The notes: generated by a model from the sequence alone, not told the origin. Positions 17,635 through 28,112 are shown, numbered from the stretch's first letter. The stretch: DNA of 64,000 nt from Streptomyces sp. R28 (GCF_041052385.1 NZ_CP163439.1:6871001-6935000); one strand, 5' to 3'. Translations and numbers: made by a program.

Positions 17635-17715
17635 CGCATCCTGCCTTCGAAATGAGAGTGATGAGAGAGATCCGGCACCCCGGCACCTTTGCCGGGGTCC
17701 TGAAATGAGCCGGAG

Positions 17716-18744
17716 TCAGCGCTTGGTCTTCGGGTCGAGTGCGTCGCGCACCGAGTCACCGAGGAGGTTGAACGCCAGGACGAAGATCACCATGGACACG
17801 CCCGGGAAGAGCAGGAAGGTGATGTCGTCCTGGTAGACCTGGGCCGCCTGGCCGATCATGACGCCCCAGTCCGGCGTCGGGTCCTGGATGCCCACGCCGA
17901 GGTAGGCAAGGCCCGCCTCCGTGGTCACCATCAACGGCAGGTTGAGCGTCGCCTGGATGAGGATCGGCGTCCAGAGATTGGGCAGCAGCTCCTTGAAGAT
18001 GATGCGTGCCGGAGATGCCCCCGTGACTTTGGCCGCCTCGACGAACTCCCGCTCGCGCAGGGCCAGTACCTGGCCGCGCAGTAGTCGGGCGATGGAGGCC
18101 CAGCCGAAGACGGTGAGCAGGCCGATGAGGCAGGCCACGGTGAGCCAGACCGGCGTGTTCTCCTCGGGCGACACGAACAGGGCGAGCACCACGGGGGTGA
18201 AGGCCACGAAGAACAGCTGCGAGGGGAAGGCCAGCAGGATGTCGATGACCCGGCCGATGAACCAGTCCGTCTTGCCGCCCACGTAGCCCGCGGTGACACC
18301 CATCACTACACCGACGATCACGACGAGGAGCGTGATGGCCGTGCAGATGAGCAGGGAGTTACGGATGCCGTAGAGCAGGAAGGTGAAGAGGTCCCGGCCG
18401 AGCTGGGGCTCGATACCGAACCAGAACTCGCCGTCGATCCCGCCGTTGGGCTTCACGGGGAGGCCGTTGTCGCCCAGCAGCCCCGGGTTGTTCAGCCCGT
18501 ACGTCGTGTACGGGTCCTTCCCGTACAGGTTGGCTATCAGCGGCGCACAGAACGCGATCACAAAGAAGAAGATCACGGTGCACGCCGCGATGACGCCCGT
18601 ACGGTCCCGCTTGAAGCGTCGCCAAGCCAGCTGTCCCGGGGACTTGCTCTCGTTGGCCGAGGGGGCGGGAGAAGTGATCGACTTCTCGGTGCTCTCGTCC
18701 GTCACCTCAAGCGGGGCAGCCGCTGATGGAGTTGGGGGGGTCAT
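17716..18744 (-). CDS. Oligopeptide ABC transporter permease (DppC/OppC type), operon 2
   Basis: First gene of operon 2, 342 residues. A Ser/Pro/Glu-rich cytoplasmic tail is followed by FKRDRTGVIAA leading into helix 1 and the EAA loop (EREFVEAAKVTGASP). The ATG at 18744 has GGAGC upstream. Its sequence parallels the operon 1 permease at 175-1176 from FKRDRTGVI to the end (DPKTKR versus DPKTAR). Confidence 0.93.
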   Translation of the reverse strand: MTPPTPSAAAPLEVTDESTEKSITSPAPSANESKSPGQLAWRRFKRDRTGVIAACTVIFFFVIAFCAPLIANLYGKDPYTTYGLNNPGLLGDNGLPVKPNGGIDGEFWFGIEPQLGRDLFTFLLYGIRNSLLICTAITLLVVIVGVVMGVTAGYVGGKTDWFIGRVIDILLAFPSQLFFVAFTPVVLALFVSPEENTPVWLTVACLIGLLTVFGWASIARLLRGQVLALREREFVEAAKVTGASPARIIFKELLPNLWTPILIQATLNLPLMVTTEAGLAYLGVGIQDPTPDWGVMIGQAAQVYQDDITFLLFPGVSMVIFVLAFNLLGDSVRDALDPKTKR

Positions 18745-19279
18745 GGTGCTCCTGGCTCCTGGCCCAAGGGAGGGTCTGATGACTCCGCAGGGCACGCTCC
18801 CCTACGGGCTACGCCGGACTTTTTCAACGCAATTCATTCAAGGTCAATAAATTCTCGGGCGACTTGGTTGTCTCTTTACGTTTTTTACCCTGTCTTGACC
18901 ATTCCGTAGCTACGCGGGTAGTGCAACGTAATCGAGTCGTGCCTTGACTCGGACTAACTGGACTAATCGGGCAATGAGTTCGTTATGCGGACGGTCCAGT
19001 GCCGGAATGCGTACATCGGGGGGTCGTAATCCAACGGTTCTGCATCGGTGCGTGAAGATCCATTGCGCGCTACACGGAAGATCCATCGCCTCAGGGGGGA
19101 GAAGTCCGTTTCGTCGCTCGCATGGATGTCTTGCGGATGTCTTGCGGGTGCCTCGCGGGCGCCTCGCGGGGTGCGTGCGTCCGGATGGCGCGTTGCTCCA
19201 TTGGCCGGATCCCGTGTGCGGTATGTGCCCTTTGGCTCGATATTGGCCCGTAATGGATCAGTACCAGAGGAGGCACCCC
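18745..19279. other. Divergent promoter region between operons 2 and 3
   Basis: 535 bases, with AT-rich blocks around 18825-18900. A pair of GGACTAA-type repeats lies near 18951-18967, and TTGACT near 18943 could be a -35 element for operon 3. On the other strand TTGACC with AT-rich DNA lies near 18838-18860. No gene is supported. Promoters for both operons must be in or near this segment, but I cannot fix them. Confidence 0.5.
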
Positions 19280-20917
19280 ATGCGTGGAGCCACGAACGCC
19301 GGATGGGCCGCCTGCGCGGTGGCGGTCGCACTCGCGGCGACGGCCTGCGGAGGCGGAGGTGACAGCGGTGGTGGCAGCGGTGGTGACGGCGGCGCGGTGC
19401 TCAGCTCCTCGTGGACGGATCCGCAGAACCCGCTGGAGCCGGCCAACACCAATGAGGTGCAGGGCGGCAAGGTGCTCTCCATGATCTTCCGCGGGCTGAA
19501 GCAGTACGACCCGAAGACCGGCGAGGCCGAGGACATGCTCGCCGAGCGGATCGAGACCTCCGACTCGCGGAACTACACCGTCACCGTCAAGGACGGCTGG
19601 ACCTTCAGCGACGGCGAGAAGGTCACCGCCAAGTCCTTCGTGGACGCCTGGAACTACGGGGCGAGCCTGAGGAACAACCAGAAGAACGCCTACTTCTTCA
19701 GCTACATCGAGGGCTACGACCAGGTCCACCCGGCCAAGGGCGAGCAGAGCGCCGAGACGATGTCCGGGCTGAAGGTCACGGGCGAGAGGACCTTCACGGT
19801 CAGGCTCAGCCAGAAGTTCTCGAGCTTCCCCGACACCCTCGGCTACAACGCCTTCGTCCCGCTGCCCCGGGCGTTCTACGACGACCACGACGGCTGGCTG
19901 GCCAAGCCGGTCGGCAACGGCCCGTACGCCGTCGAGTCGTACACCAAGGGCTCCGAGATGCGCCTGACGAAGTGGGACGCCTACCCGGGCGAGGACGCGG
20001 CGCTCAACGGCGGCGTCACCCTCAAGGTCTACACGGACAACAACACGGCCTACACCGACCTGATGGCCGGCAACCTCGACCTCGTCGACGACGTACCGGC
20101 CCAGCAGCTGAAGAACGTCGCGAACGACCTCGGCGACCGCTACCTCAACACCCCCGCCGGCATCATCCAGACGCTCGCCTTCCCCTTCTACGACAAGAAC
20201 TGGAACAAGGCCGGCTCGGTCAAGGTCCGCAAGGGGCTGTCCCGGGCAATCAACCGCGAGCAGATCACCGACACCATCTTCCAGAAGACCCGCACCCCCG
20301 CCACCGACTGGACCTCACCCGTCCTCGGCGCGGACGGCGGCTACAAGGAGGGGCTGTGCGGTGAGTGGTGCCAGTACGACGCCGCCGCGGCGAAGAAGCT
20401 GATCAAGGAGGGCGGCGGGCTGCCCGGCGGCCAGGTGAAGATCACGTACAACGCGGACACCGGCTCCCACAAGCTGTGGGTGGACGCCGTCTGCAACTCC
20501 ATCAACAACGCCCTGGACAACGACCGGGCCTGCGTCGGCAACCCGATCGGCACCTTCGCCGACTTCCGCAGCAAGAGCACCACCCAGAAGCTCGCCGGTC
20601 CCTTCCGGGCGGGCTGGCAGATGGACTATCCGCTGACCCAGAACTTCCTCCAGCCGCTCTACTACACCGACGCCTCCTCCAACGACGGCAAGTGGTCCAA
20701 CGAGGAGTTCGACAAGCTCGTCGACGAGGCGAACGCCGAGACCGACCCCGCCCGGGCCGTGGAGACGTTCCAGAAGGCCGAGGCGGTCGTCCGGGACAAC
20801 ATGGCGGCCATCCCGCTCTGGTACCAGAACGGCAGCGCGGGCTGGTCCGAGCGGCTGTCGAACGTGGCCCTCAACCCGTTCAGCGTCCCCGTATACGACC
20901 AGATCAAGGTGGGCTGA
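19280..20917 (+). CDS. Oligopeptide-binding lipoprotein (SBP family 5), operon 3
   Basis: 545 residues. Sec-type lipoprotein signal ending in ATAC with Cys23, a Gly/Ser/Asp-rich linker (to about 42), then a family 5 binding domain. The ATG at 19280 has AGAGGAGG (19266-19273) 6 bases upstream; an in-frame ATG at 19253 would place that site inside the gene. The order lipoprotein, permease, permease, ATPase, ATPase matches the S. coelicolor operon next to bldK (SCO5117-SCO5121, from memory). It is less similar to the other two binding proteins than they are to each other. Confidence 0.92.
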   Translation: MRGATNAGWAACAVAVALAATACGGGGDSGGGSGGDGGAVLSSSWTDPQNPLEPANTNEVQGGKVLSMIFRGLKQYDPKTGEAEDMLAERIETSDSRNYTVTVKDGWTFSDGEKVTAKSFVDAWNYGASLRNNQKNAYFFSYIEGYDQVHPAKGEQSAETMSGLKVTGERTFTVRLSQKFSSFPDTLGYNAFVPLPRAFYDDHDGWLAKPVGNGPYAVESYTKGSEMRLTKWDAYPGEDAALNGGVTLKVYTDNNTAYTDLMAGNLDLVDDVPAQQLKNVANDLGDRYLNTPAGIIQTLAFPFYDKNWNKAGSVKVRKGLSRAINREQITDTIFQKTRTPATDWTSPVLGADGGYKEGLCGEWCQYDAAAAKKLIKEGGGLPGGQVKITYNADTGSHKLWVDAVCNSINNALDNDRACVGNPIGTFADFRSKSTTQKLAGPFRAGWQMDYPLTQNFLQPLYYTDASSNDGKWSNEEFDKLVDEANAETDPARAVETFQKAEAVVRDNMAAIPLWYQNGSAGWSERLSNVALNPFSVPVYDQIKVG

Positions 20918-20924
20918 GCCCGTC

Positions 20925-21848
20925 ATGGGGCGGTACGTCGTCCGGCGCCTGGTGCAGATGGTCCCGGTGTTCATCGGGTCGACCCTGCTGATCTTCCTCA
21001 TGGTGAACGTGATGGGCGACCCCGTCGCGGGCCTGTGCGGCGACCGGAGTTGCGACGCGGCGACGGCGGCCCAGCTGAAGAAGGAGTTCGGCCTCGACCA
21101 GCCCGTGTGGCAGCAGTACCTGACCTACATGGGGAACGTCTTCACCGGAGACTTCGGTACGGCGTTCAACGGCCAGGAAGTCACCGAGCTGATGTCGACG
21201 GCCTTCCCGGTGACCATCCGGCTCACCGTAGTGGCGATCCTCTTCGAGGTCGTCATCGGGATCACGCTGGGCGTCCTCACCGGCCTGCGCCGCGGACGCC
21301 CCGTCGACACCGGGGTCCTCCTGATCACCCTCGTGGTCATCTCCGTCCCCACCTTCGTCACCGGCCTGCTGCTCCAGCTGCTGCTGGGCGTGGAACGGGA
21401 CTGGATCCGTCCCTCCGTCTCGTCGGAAGCCCCCTTCGGCGAGCTGATCGTCCCGGGCCTCGTCCTCGCCTCGGTCTCCCTGGCGTACGTCACCCGCCTG
21501 ACCCGCACGTCCATCGCGGAGAACCGGCGCTCCGACTACGTCCGTACGGCCATCGCCAAGGGCCTGCCGAGGCACCGGGTCGTCACGCGCCACCTGCTGC
21601 GCAACTCCCTCATCCCCGTCGTCACCTTCATCGGCGCGGACATCGGGTTCCTCATGGGCGGCGCGATCGTCACCGAGCGGATCTTCAACATCCACGGCGT
21701 CGGCTACCAGCTCTACCAGGGCATCCTGCGCCAGAACACCCAGACGGTCGTCGGCTTCGTGACGGTCCTCGTCCTCGTCTTCCTGCTCTGCAACCTGGTC
21801 GTCGATCTCCTGTACGCCGTACTCGACCCGAGGATCCGCTATGCCTGA
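20925..21848 (+). CDS. Oligopeptide ABC transporter permease (OppB type), operon 3
   Basis: 307 residues starting MGRYVVRRLVQMVPVFIG, the usual OppB N-terminus, with the EAA loop (YVRTAIAKGLPRHRV) near 205-219. The ATG lies 7 bases after the lipoprotein stop, and the 3' end overlaps the next gene by 8 bases. Confidence 0.95.
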   Translation: MGRYVVRRLVQMVPVFIGSTLLIFLMVNVMGDPVAGLCGDRSCDAATAAQLKKEFGLDQPVWQQYLTYMGNVFTGDFGTAFNGQEVTELMSTAFPVTIRLTVVAILFEVVIGITLGVLTGLRRGRPVDTGVLLITLVVISVPTFVTGLLLQLLLGVERDWIRPSVSSEAPFGELIVPGLVLASVSLAYVTRLTRTSIAENRRSDYVRTAIAKGLPRHRVVTRHLLRNSLIPVVTFIGADIGFLMGGAIVTERIFNIHGVGYQLYQGILRQNTQTVVGFVTVLVLVFLLCNLVVDLLYAVLDPRIRYA

Positions 21849-22842
21849 CCAGCCGTTCCAGTTCGAGGGGGCGATCGCCGGCAGCGGCACGGGCGGCGCG
21901 ACGGACCTGACCGCGAGCGAGGTCGACCCCTTGGCCAAGGGCACGCAGGGACCGGGACCGGTGCCGGTCCCGGACCCCTCGGCCACCTCCGCCGGACGGC
22001 CCCGCAGCCTCTGGTCCGACGCCTGGCGCGACCTGCGCCGCAACCCCGTCTTCATCGTCTCGGCCCTGATCATCCTCTTCCTGGTCGTCATCTCCTTCTG
22101 GCCCTCGGCGATCGCCTCCGGCAGCCCCCTCAAGTGCGACCTCGCCAAGGCCCAGCAGGGATCCGCGCCGGGCCACCCCTTCGGCTACGACGGCCAGGGC
22201 TGCGACGTCTACACGCGCACCGTCCACGGCGCCCGTACGTCCGTCACGGTCGGCGTCTGCGCCACGCTCGGGGTCGCGGTCCTCGGCTCGGTACTGGGCG
22301 CGCTCGCCGGCTTCTTCGGCGGCCTGTGGGACTCGGTTCTCTCTCGCATCACCGACGTCTTCTTCGCCATCCCCGTCATCCTCGGCGGCCTGGTCCTGCT
22401 GTCGGTGGTGACCAGCAACTCCGTCTGGCCGGTCGTCGGCTTCATCGTGCTGCTCGGCTGGCCGCAGCTCTCCCGCATCGCCCGCGGCGCGGTCATCACC
22501 GCCAAACAGAACGACTACGTGCAGGCCGCCCGCGCCCTGGGCGCCTCCAACTCCCGCCTCCTGCTGCGCCACATCGCGCCCAACGCCGTAGCCCCGGTGA
22601 TCGTGGTCGCCACCATCGCACTGGGCACGTACATCGCCCTGGAGGCGACCCTGTCCTACCTCGGCGTAGGCCTGAAACCCCCGAGCGTCTCCTGGGGCAT
22701 CGACATCTCCGCGGCCTCCCCCTACATCCGCAACGCCCCGCACGCCCTCCTCTGGCCCTCCGGCGCCCTGGCGATCACGGTCCTGGCCTTCATCATGCTG
22801 GGCGACGCGGTGCGCGACGCCCTCGATCCGAAGCTGAGGTGA
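21841..22842 (+). CDS. Oligopeptide ABC transporter permease (OppC type), operon 3
   Basis: 333 residues. An unusually long cytoplasmic N-terminus with a Pro/Gly-rich stretch (about 30-55) precedes the first helix. The EAA loop (YVQAARALGASNSRL) lies near 222-236, and the C-terminus is GDAVRDALDPKLR. The DNA coding for this C-terminus is repeated, partly decayed, in the spacer downstream (22843-23393). Confidence 0.94.
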   Translation: MPDQPFQFEGAIAGSGTGGATDLTASEVDPLAKGTQGPGPVPVPDPSATSAGRPRSLWSDAWRDLRRNPVFIVSALIILFLVVISFWPSAIASGSPLKCDLAKAQQGSAPGHPFGYDGQGCDVYTRTVHGARTSVTVGVCATLGVAVLGSVLGALAGFFGGLWDSVLSRITDVFFAIPVILGGLVLLSVVTSNSVWPVVGFIVLLGWPQLSRIARGAVITAKQNDYVQAARALGASNSRLLLRHIAPNAVAPVIVVATIALGTYIALEATLSYLGVGLKPPSVSWGIDISAASPYIRNAPHALLWPSGALAITVLAFIMLGDAVRDALDPKLR

Positions 22843-22843
22843 G
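22812..22843 (+). repeat. 32-bp direct repeat, copy 1 (end of oppC)
   Basis: Covers the last codons and stop of the operon 3 oppC gene plus the first base after the stop. An identical 32-base copy is at 23354-23385, just before the next gene. Confidence 0.95.
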
Positions 22844-23173
22844 GGCGTGGTGGGTCGGTGGTGGGAGGTGCGGGCGGGGTTCCTCGTCCGGGGTGGGCGA
22901 GTTGGGCCGTGGCGTCGCCGCCGGCGGTCGTGTCGTGCGCCCCGTGCCCTTGGGTGCCCCGGCGGTCACGGTGCCGGCCCGGCGGGGCGGGGCGGAGCTT
23001 GTCCGTGGCGTTGCCGGGGGTGTGGTGACGGTGGCACGGGGCGGTGGAGCTGCCGTTTCCGCACGCCCTTCGGCGCGCCGGCGGTTGCGGTGCCGTCCTT
23101 CGACATGGTGGGCGACGCGGTGCGCGACGCCGTTGGGGAAGGCGGTGGCGGCACGCCCCGCAGCCCTCTCGTC

Positions 23174-23228
23174 GCCGATCCGGCACCGGCCGCCGATCCG
23201 GCACCGGCCGCCGATCAGGCCCCCGGCC
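23174..23228 (+). repeat. 18-bp tandem repeat in the oppC-oppD spacer
   Basis: GCCGATCCGGCACCGGCC occurs twice exactly (23174-23191, 23192-23209) with a degenerate third unit to about 23228. Confidence 0.9.
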
Positions 23229-23353
23229 GCGACCGGCCCCGCCCGCGCAGGCCTGCCCGGCCCGCCGTCTCGGCGGTCGGTCGCACCCGCGGGCCCCAGG
23301 GCAGATGGACCGGCCCGTTCCCGAAGTCCGCACCACTCGGCGGGACGCCATCC

Positions 23354-23385
23354 GCGCGACGCCCTCGATCCGAAGCTGAGGTGAG
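23354..23385 (+). repeat. 32-bp direct repeat, copy 2
   Basis: Identical to 22812-22843, 542 bases away. It ends 8 bases before the ATG of the OppD gene. Confidence 0.95.
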
Positions 23386-23393
23386 TCGGCGTC

Positions 23394-24360
<967 letters not shown>

Positions 24361-24368
<8 letters not shown>

Positions 24369-25422
24369 GCCGATTCTGGAGGTCAGCGGGCTCTGCAAGC
24401 ACTATCCGCTCATGCGGGGGATCGTGTTCAAGAAGCAGGTCGGCTCGGTGAAGGCCGTCGACGGCGTGGACTTCGAGCTGGGCAGGGGCGAAACCCTCGG
24501 CATCGTCGGCGAGTCCGGCTGCGGCAAGTCCACGGTCGCCAAGATGCTGGTCAACCTGGAGCGCCCGACGGCCGGTTCGATTCTGTACAAGGGTGAGGAC
24601 ATCACCCGACTGTCCGGCCGCGCCCTGAAGGCCGTACGCCGCAACATCCAGATGGTGTTCCAGGACCCGTACACCTCCCTCAACCCCCGGATGACGGTGG
24701 GCGACATCATCGGCGAGCCGTACGACATCCACCCCGAGGTGGCCCCGAAGGGCGATCGCCGCCGCAGGGTGCGGGACCTGCTGGACGTGGTCGGCCTCAA
24801 CCCCGAGTACATCAACCGCTATCCGCACCAGTTCTCCGGCGGCCAGCGCCAACGCATCGGCATCGCACGGGGATTGGCGCTGCGCCCGGAGGTCATCGTT
24901 GCCGACGAACCGGTCTCCGCGCTGGACGTCTCGGTCCAGGCCCAGGTCATCAACCTGATGGACCGTCTGCAGAGCGAGTTCGACCTCTCCTACGTCTTCA
25001 TCGCCCACGACCTGTCGATCGTCCGGCACATCTCGGACCGGGTCGGGGTGATGTATCTGGGCCGGATCGTGGAGATCGGCAAGGACGCCGAGATCTACGA
25101 CCACCCCACGCACCCCTACACCCAGGCGCTGCTCTCCGCGGTCCCCGTCCCCGACCCCGAGGCCCGTGAACACCGCGAGCGCATCATCCTCGCGGGCGAC
25201 GTCCCGTCCCCGACGAACGTCCCCTCCGGCTGCCGCTTCCGCACCCGTTGCTGGAAGGCGCAGGAACGGTGCGCCCTGGAGGCGCCGACGCTCGCGGTGC
25301 CATCGTGTTTCGGGGAGGAGAGCGGGCCCGAGGCGCACGCCTGCGCCTGTCATTTCGCGGAGGCCGTATCGATCACGCGCCCCGCGCCGGGGCAAGTCGC
25401 TCCGCCGGAGGCGGTGTCATAA
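24361..25422 (+). CDS. Oligopeptide ABC transporter ATP-binding protein (OppF type), operon 3
   Basis: 353 residues. Walker A GESGCGKST near 51-59, signature FSGGQRQR near 158-165, Walker B VIVADEP near 177-183, and GCRFRTRC toward the C-terminus. GGAGG lies just upstream of ATG 24361 within the preceding gene. Last gene of operon 3. Confidence 0.95.
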
Positions 25423-25530
25423 CCGCTCATACGCACGCGAATCGCGTTAACACGCAGGCAACTCAGCCGACCCGATCCCGATATACGGACGCGTCAGGCT
25501 GAACGACGTACGGCCGTGCGGGTGCCGTAA

Positions 25531-25564
25531 ACGAGCCGGGGCGCGCCATGTCGCCCCGGCTCGT
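25531..25564. terminator. Terminator after transporter operon 3
   Basis: Perfect 13-bp stem (25531-25543 and 25552-25564) with an 8-base loop, 108 bases beyond the operon 3 stop. Confidence 0.85.
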
Positions 25565-25581
25565 TGCTGTGCGGACACCGA

Positions 25582-25599
25582 ATGAGTACGAGTACTCAT
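25582..25599. promoter_or_regulatory. Perfect palindrome, candidate operator
   Basis: ATGAGTAC-GA-GTACTCAT: two perfect 8-base arms and a 2-base centre, 33 bases before the ATG of a small membrane protein gene and 17 bases after the operon 3 terminator. The size and symmetry suit a dimeric repressor. I cannot name the regulator. Confidence 0.6.
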
Positions 25600-25632
25600 G
25601 CCCCCGGCCCGCCCCTTCGCAACGCTTGGCCC

Positions 25633-25932
25633 ATGGAACGCCGACCACGTGAACACGACGGCCTGATCGCCGTCCTCGTAGGAGTCCTCGACGTCCTGCT
25701 CGTGATCGTCCTTGGCTCCGGCATGGTCTTCTCCGGCATCGGCGCCGGCTTCGACGAGTACGCCGACCAGTGGGCGGACGCCGCGCAGCACGACATCCTG
25801 GTCTTCACCGCCTGGCTGGTCGGCGGCGGCTTCGCCCTCGCAGCGGCGCTGCGCTACTGGAAGACCGGTGCCGTCCACCTCCTGATCGTCGGTCTTCCTC
25901 TCCTGGTCTTCCTCGGCTGGCAGAGCAACTGA
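25633..25932 (+). CDS. Small membrane protein of unknown function
   Basis: 99 residues. Predicted membrane helices lie at about 13-35 (LIAVLVGVLDVLLVIVL), 55-72 (ILVFTAWLVGGGFALAAAL) and 80-95 (VHLLIVGLPLLVFLGW), with a short acidic outer segment between the first two. The ATG at 25633 has no ribosome-binding site that I can see; an upstream in-frame start (25564) would run through the palindrome. It stands alone between operon 3 and the convergent peptidase gene. Confidence 0.7.
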   Translation: MERRPREHDGLIAVLVGVLDVLLVIVLGSGMVFSGIGAGFDEYADQWADAAQHDILVFTAWLVGGGFALAAALRYWKTGAVHLLIVGLPLLVFLGWQSN

Positions 25933-25987
25933 ACCGGGCGTGGGGCCAGGTCCACAGGGTCGGGTCCGCTGGGGCAGTTCCGCTGGG

Positions 25988-28108
25988 TCAGTTCAGCCCC
26001 AGCGACCGCTTCAGGAAGTCGAGCTGGAGCAGCAGCAGGTTCTCGGAGACCTCCTCCTGCGGCGTCATGTGGGTCACGCCGGACAGCGGCAGCACCTCGT
26101 GCGGGCGGCCCGCGGCGAGCAGGGCCGAGGACAGGCGCAGTGAGTGGGCGACCACCACGTTGTCGTCCGCCAGCCCGTGGACGATCATCATCGGGCGGGC
26201 CGGCTCGGCAGCGTCCACCAGGCCGGCGTCGTCGATCAGCGAGTTGCGCCGGTAGACCTCCGGCTGCTCCTTAGGGTGTCCGACGTAACGCTCCTGGTAG
26301 TGGGTGTCGTACAGACGCAGATCGGTGACTGGGGCGCCGGCCACCGCCGCGTGGAAGACGTCCGGGCGGCGCAGCACCGCGAGCCCCGCCAGGTAGCCGC
26401 CGAACGACCAGCCGCGGATGGCCACGCGGGTCAGATCGAGCGGGAACCGCTCGGCGAGCCCCTGGAGCGCGTCGACCTGGTCCTGCACCACGACCGCCGC
26501 GATCTCGTCCTTGACCGCCTTCTCCCACGCGGGCGAGCGCCCCGGGGTACCGCGCCCGTCCGCGACGACCACCGCGAACCCCTGGTCGGCGAACCACTGC
26601 GAGGTCAGGTACGCGTTGTGTGCGGCGACCACCCTGGAGGCGTGCGGTCCCCCGTAGGGATCCAGCAAAACCGGAAGCGGGGTGTCACCGGCGTAGTCCC
26701 GAGGCATAAGCACGGCGCACGGGATGCGACGTGCGCCCCCTTCGGTGAGGGTGATGCGCGGGGTCAAACCGGGATCTTCGGCATACGACCGCACCGTCGC
26801 CGTCCGCTTCCCGTCACGCAGGACCTGAACCCGGGACCCGGGCCGGTCGAGGGTGTGCGACGCCAGCACGGTCACGCCCCCGGCACGCACCGCCGAGTGC
26901 ACGCCGGGCTCCTGCGACACGCGCTCCACGCCGAGCTCGTTCACTCGATACACGTGCACTTCACCGATCTCGGCGTCGGTCGCGGCCTCACCCGCCGATG
27001 CCGAGACGAGCACGTCGTCGTCGGAGACGTCCAGCACCGCGCGGACGTGCAACTGCGGGCCTGTCAGCGGGCGTTCGCCCACCGTGAGCACCCGTGCGCC
27101 GCCCTCGTCGGCGATGCGCACCAGCTGCCCGGAAGGGCTCCAGCAGGGCACGCCAGGGAAAAGATCCAGCCATTGTGGATCTTCGTCCGCGTGCACCATC
27201 CGGGTCGTCCCGGTCGCCGGGTCCACGGCCAGGAACAGCTGGCTGCGCTGGTCCCGAGCCTGGACGAGCAGCAGCGGCGCACCCGCCGCTGACCAGTGCA
27301 CTCGTGCCAGATAGGGGTACCGCGCCCGGTCCCACGCCACCTCCGTGCGCACCCCGTCCAGACCGATCACGAACAGCCGTACGTCCGCGTTCTCGGTCCC
27401 CGCCGCCGGATACGCCACCTGCTGCGGCTCGCGCTCCGGACGTGCGGGATCGGAGATCCACCACCGCCGCACGGGCGTGTCGTCCACGCGGGCCACGAGC
27501 AGCCGGTCCGACTCCGGACCCCACCAAAAGCCCCGGTGGCGCGCCATCTCCTCGGCGGCGATGAACTCGGCGAGCCCGTAGGTGACCCCCTCCGACTCCG
27601 GCTCGGCGAGCGCACGGCCGCCCTCGCCCTCCGCGCCCACCACCCGCAGGGCGCCCCGCGCGACGTAGGCGATGTGCCGTCCGTCGGGGGAGGGGCGCGG
27701 GTCGATCACCGGCCCGGGGACCCGGAGTTCGCGTGCCGTGCCGGCCCGCAGCTCCGCCGTGAAAAGCCGCCCTGACAAGGCAAAAGACGCCAACTCCACG
27801 GCGCTGTCGGTAGCGTGGCCGACGATGCCGGCGCCGCCCTCACGGCTGCGCTCGCGCCGTGCCCGCTCCTGGGGCGAGAGGTCTTCCGAGGCGTCGCCCA
27901 GCAGGGCGCGCGGGTCGGCCGCCACGCGCTCCCCGCAGTCCACCGTGTCGAGCACCCACAGCGAACTCGCCGGATCCGTACCTGAGGTGGAGCGCAGGAA
28001 CACGACACGGGAACCGTCGGGCGCCACCGCGAACGCGCGCGGCGCGCCGAATGTGAACCTCTGGGTGCGGGCGTGCCGTCGGGGGAAGGAGACAGGCTCG
28101 GTCTTCAT
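25988..28108 (-). CDS. S9 family serine peptidase (prolyl oligopeptidase / DPP-IV type)
   Basis: 706 residues. An N-terminal beta-propeller region (to about 450) precedes an alpha/beta-hydrolase domain with the nucleophile motif GWSFGGY (Ser near 565), the acidic residue candidate in HGLADDNV (near 646) and His in SGVTHMT (near 677). It cleaves short peptides, probably after proline or alanine, in the cytoplasm; no signal peptide is seen. Lying next to three oligopeptide importers, it may digest the imported peptides. TATGGT ends 6 bases before ATG 28108, and no Shine-Dalgarno is present, so the mRNA is probably leaderless. Confidence 0.92.
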   Translation of the reverse strand: MKTEPVSFPRRHARTQRFTFGAPRAFAVAPDGSRVVFLRSTSGTDPASSLWVLDTVDCGERVAADPRALLGDASEDLSPQERARRERSREGGAGIVGHATDSAVELASFALSGRLFTAELRAGTARELRVPGPVIDPRPSPDGRHIAYVARGALRVVGAEGEGGRALAEPESEGVTYGLAEFIAAEEMARHRGFWWGPESDRLLVARVDDTPVRRWWISDPARPEREPQQVAYPAAGTENADVRLFVIGLDGVRTEVAWDRARYPYLARVHWSAAGAPLLLVQARDQRSQLFLAVDPATGTTRMVHADEDPQWLDLFPGVPCWSPSGQLVRIADEGGARVLTVGERPLTGPQLHVRAVLDVSDDDVLVSASAGEAATDAEIGEVHVYRVNELGVERVSQEPGVHSAVRAGGVTVLASHTLDRPGSRVQVLRDGKRTATVRSYAEDPGLTPRITLTEGGARRIPCAVLMPRDYAGDTPLPVLLDPYGGPHASRVVAAHNAYLTSQWFADQGFAVVVADGRGTPGRSPAWEKAVKDEIAAVVVQDQVDALQGLAERFPLDLTRVAIRGWSFGGYLAGLAVLRRPDVFHAAVAGAPVTDLRLYDTHYQERYVGHPKEQPEVYRRNSLIDDAGLVDAAEPARPMMIVHGLADDNVVVAHSLRLSSALLAAGRPHEVLPLSGVTHMTPQEEVSENLLLLQLDFLKRSLGLN

Positions 28109-28112
28109 GCCC

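Larger units (their letters stand above)
22843..23393 (+). other. Unusual spacer made of decayed oppC 3' ends
   Basis: A very GC-rich 551-base spacer inside an otherwise tightly packed operon. It holds a diverged copy of the oppC end at 23062-23127 (translating as FGAPAVAVPS..MVGDAVRDA against SGALAITVLA..MLGDAVRDA in the gene), a shorter one near 22946-22980 (LGAPAVTVPA), and an exact 32-base copy at 23354-23385. It reads as repeated partial duplication followed by decay. No gene in it is convincing on either strand. Confidence 0.8.
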
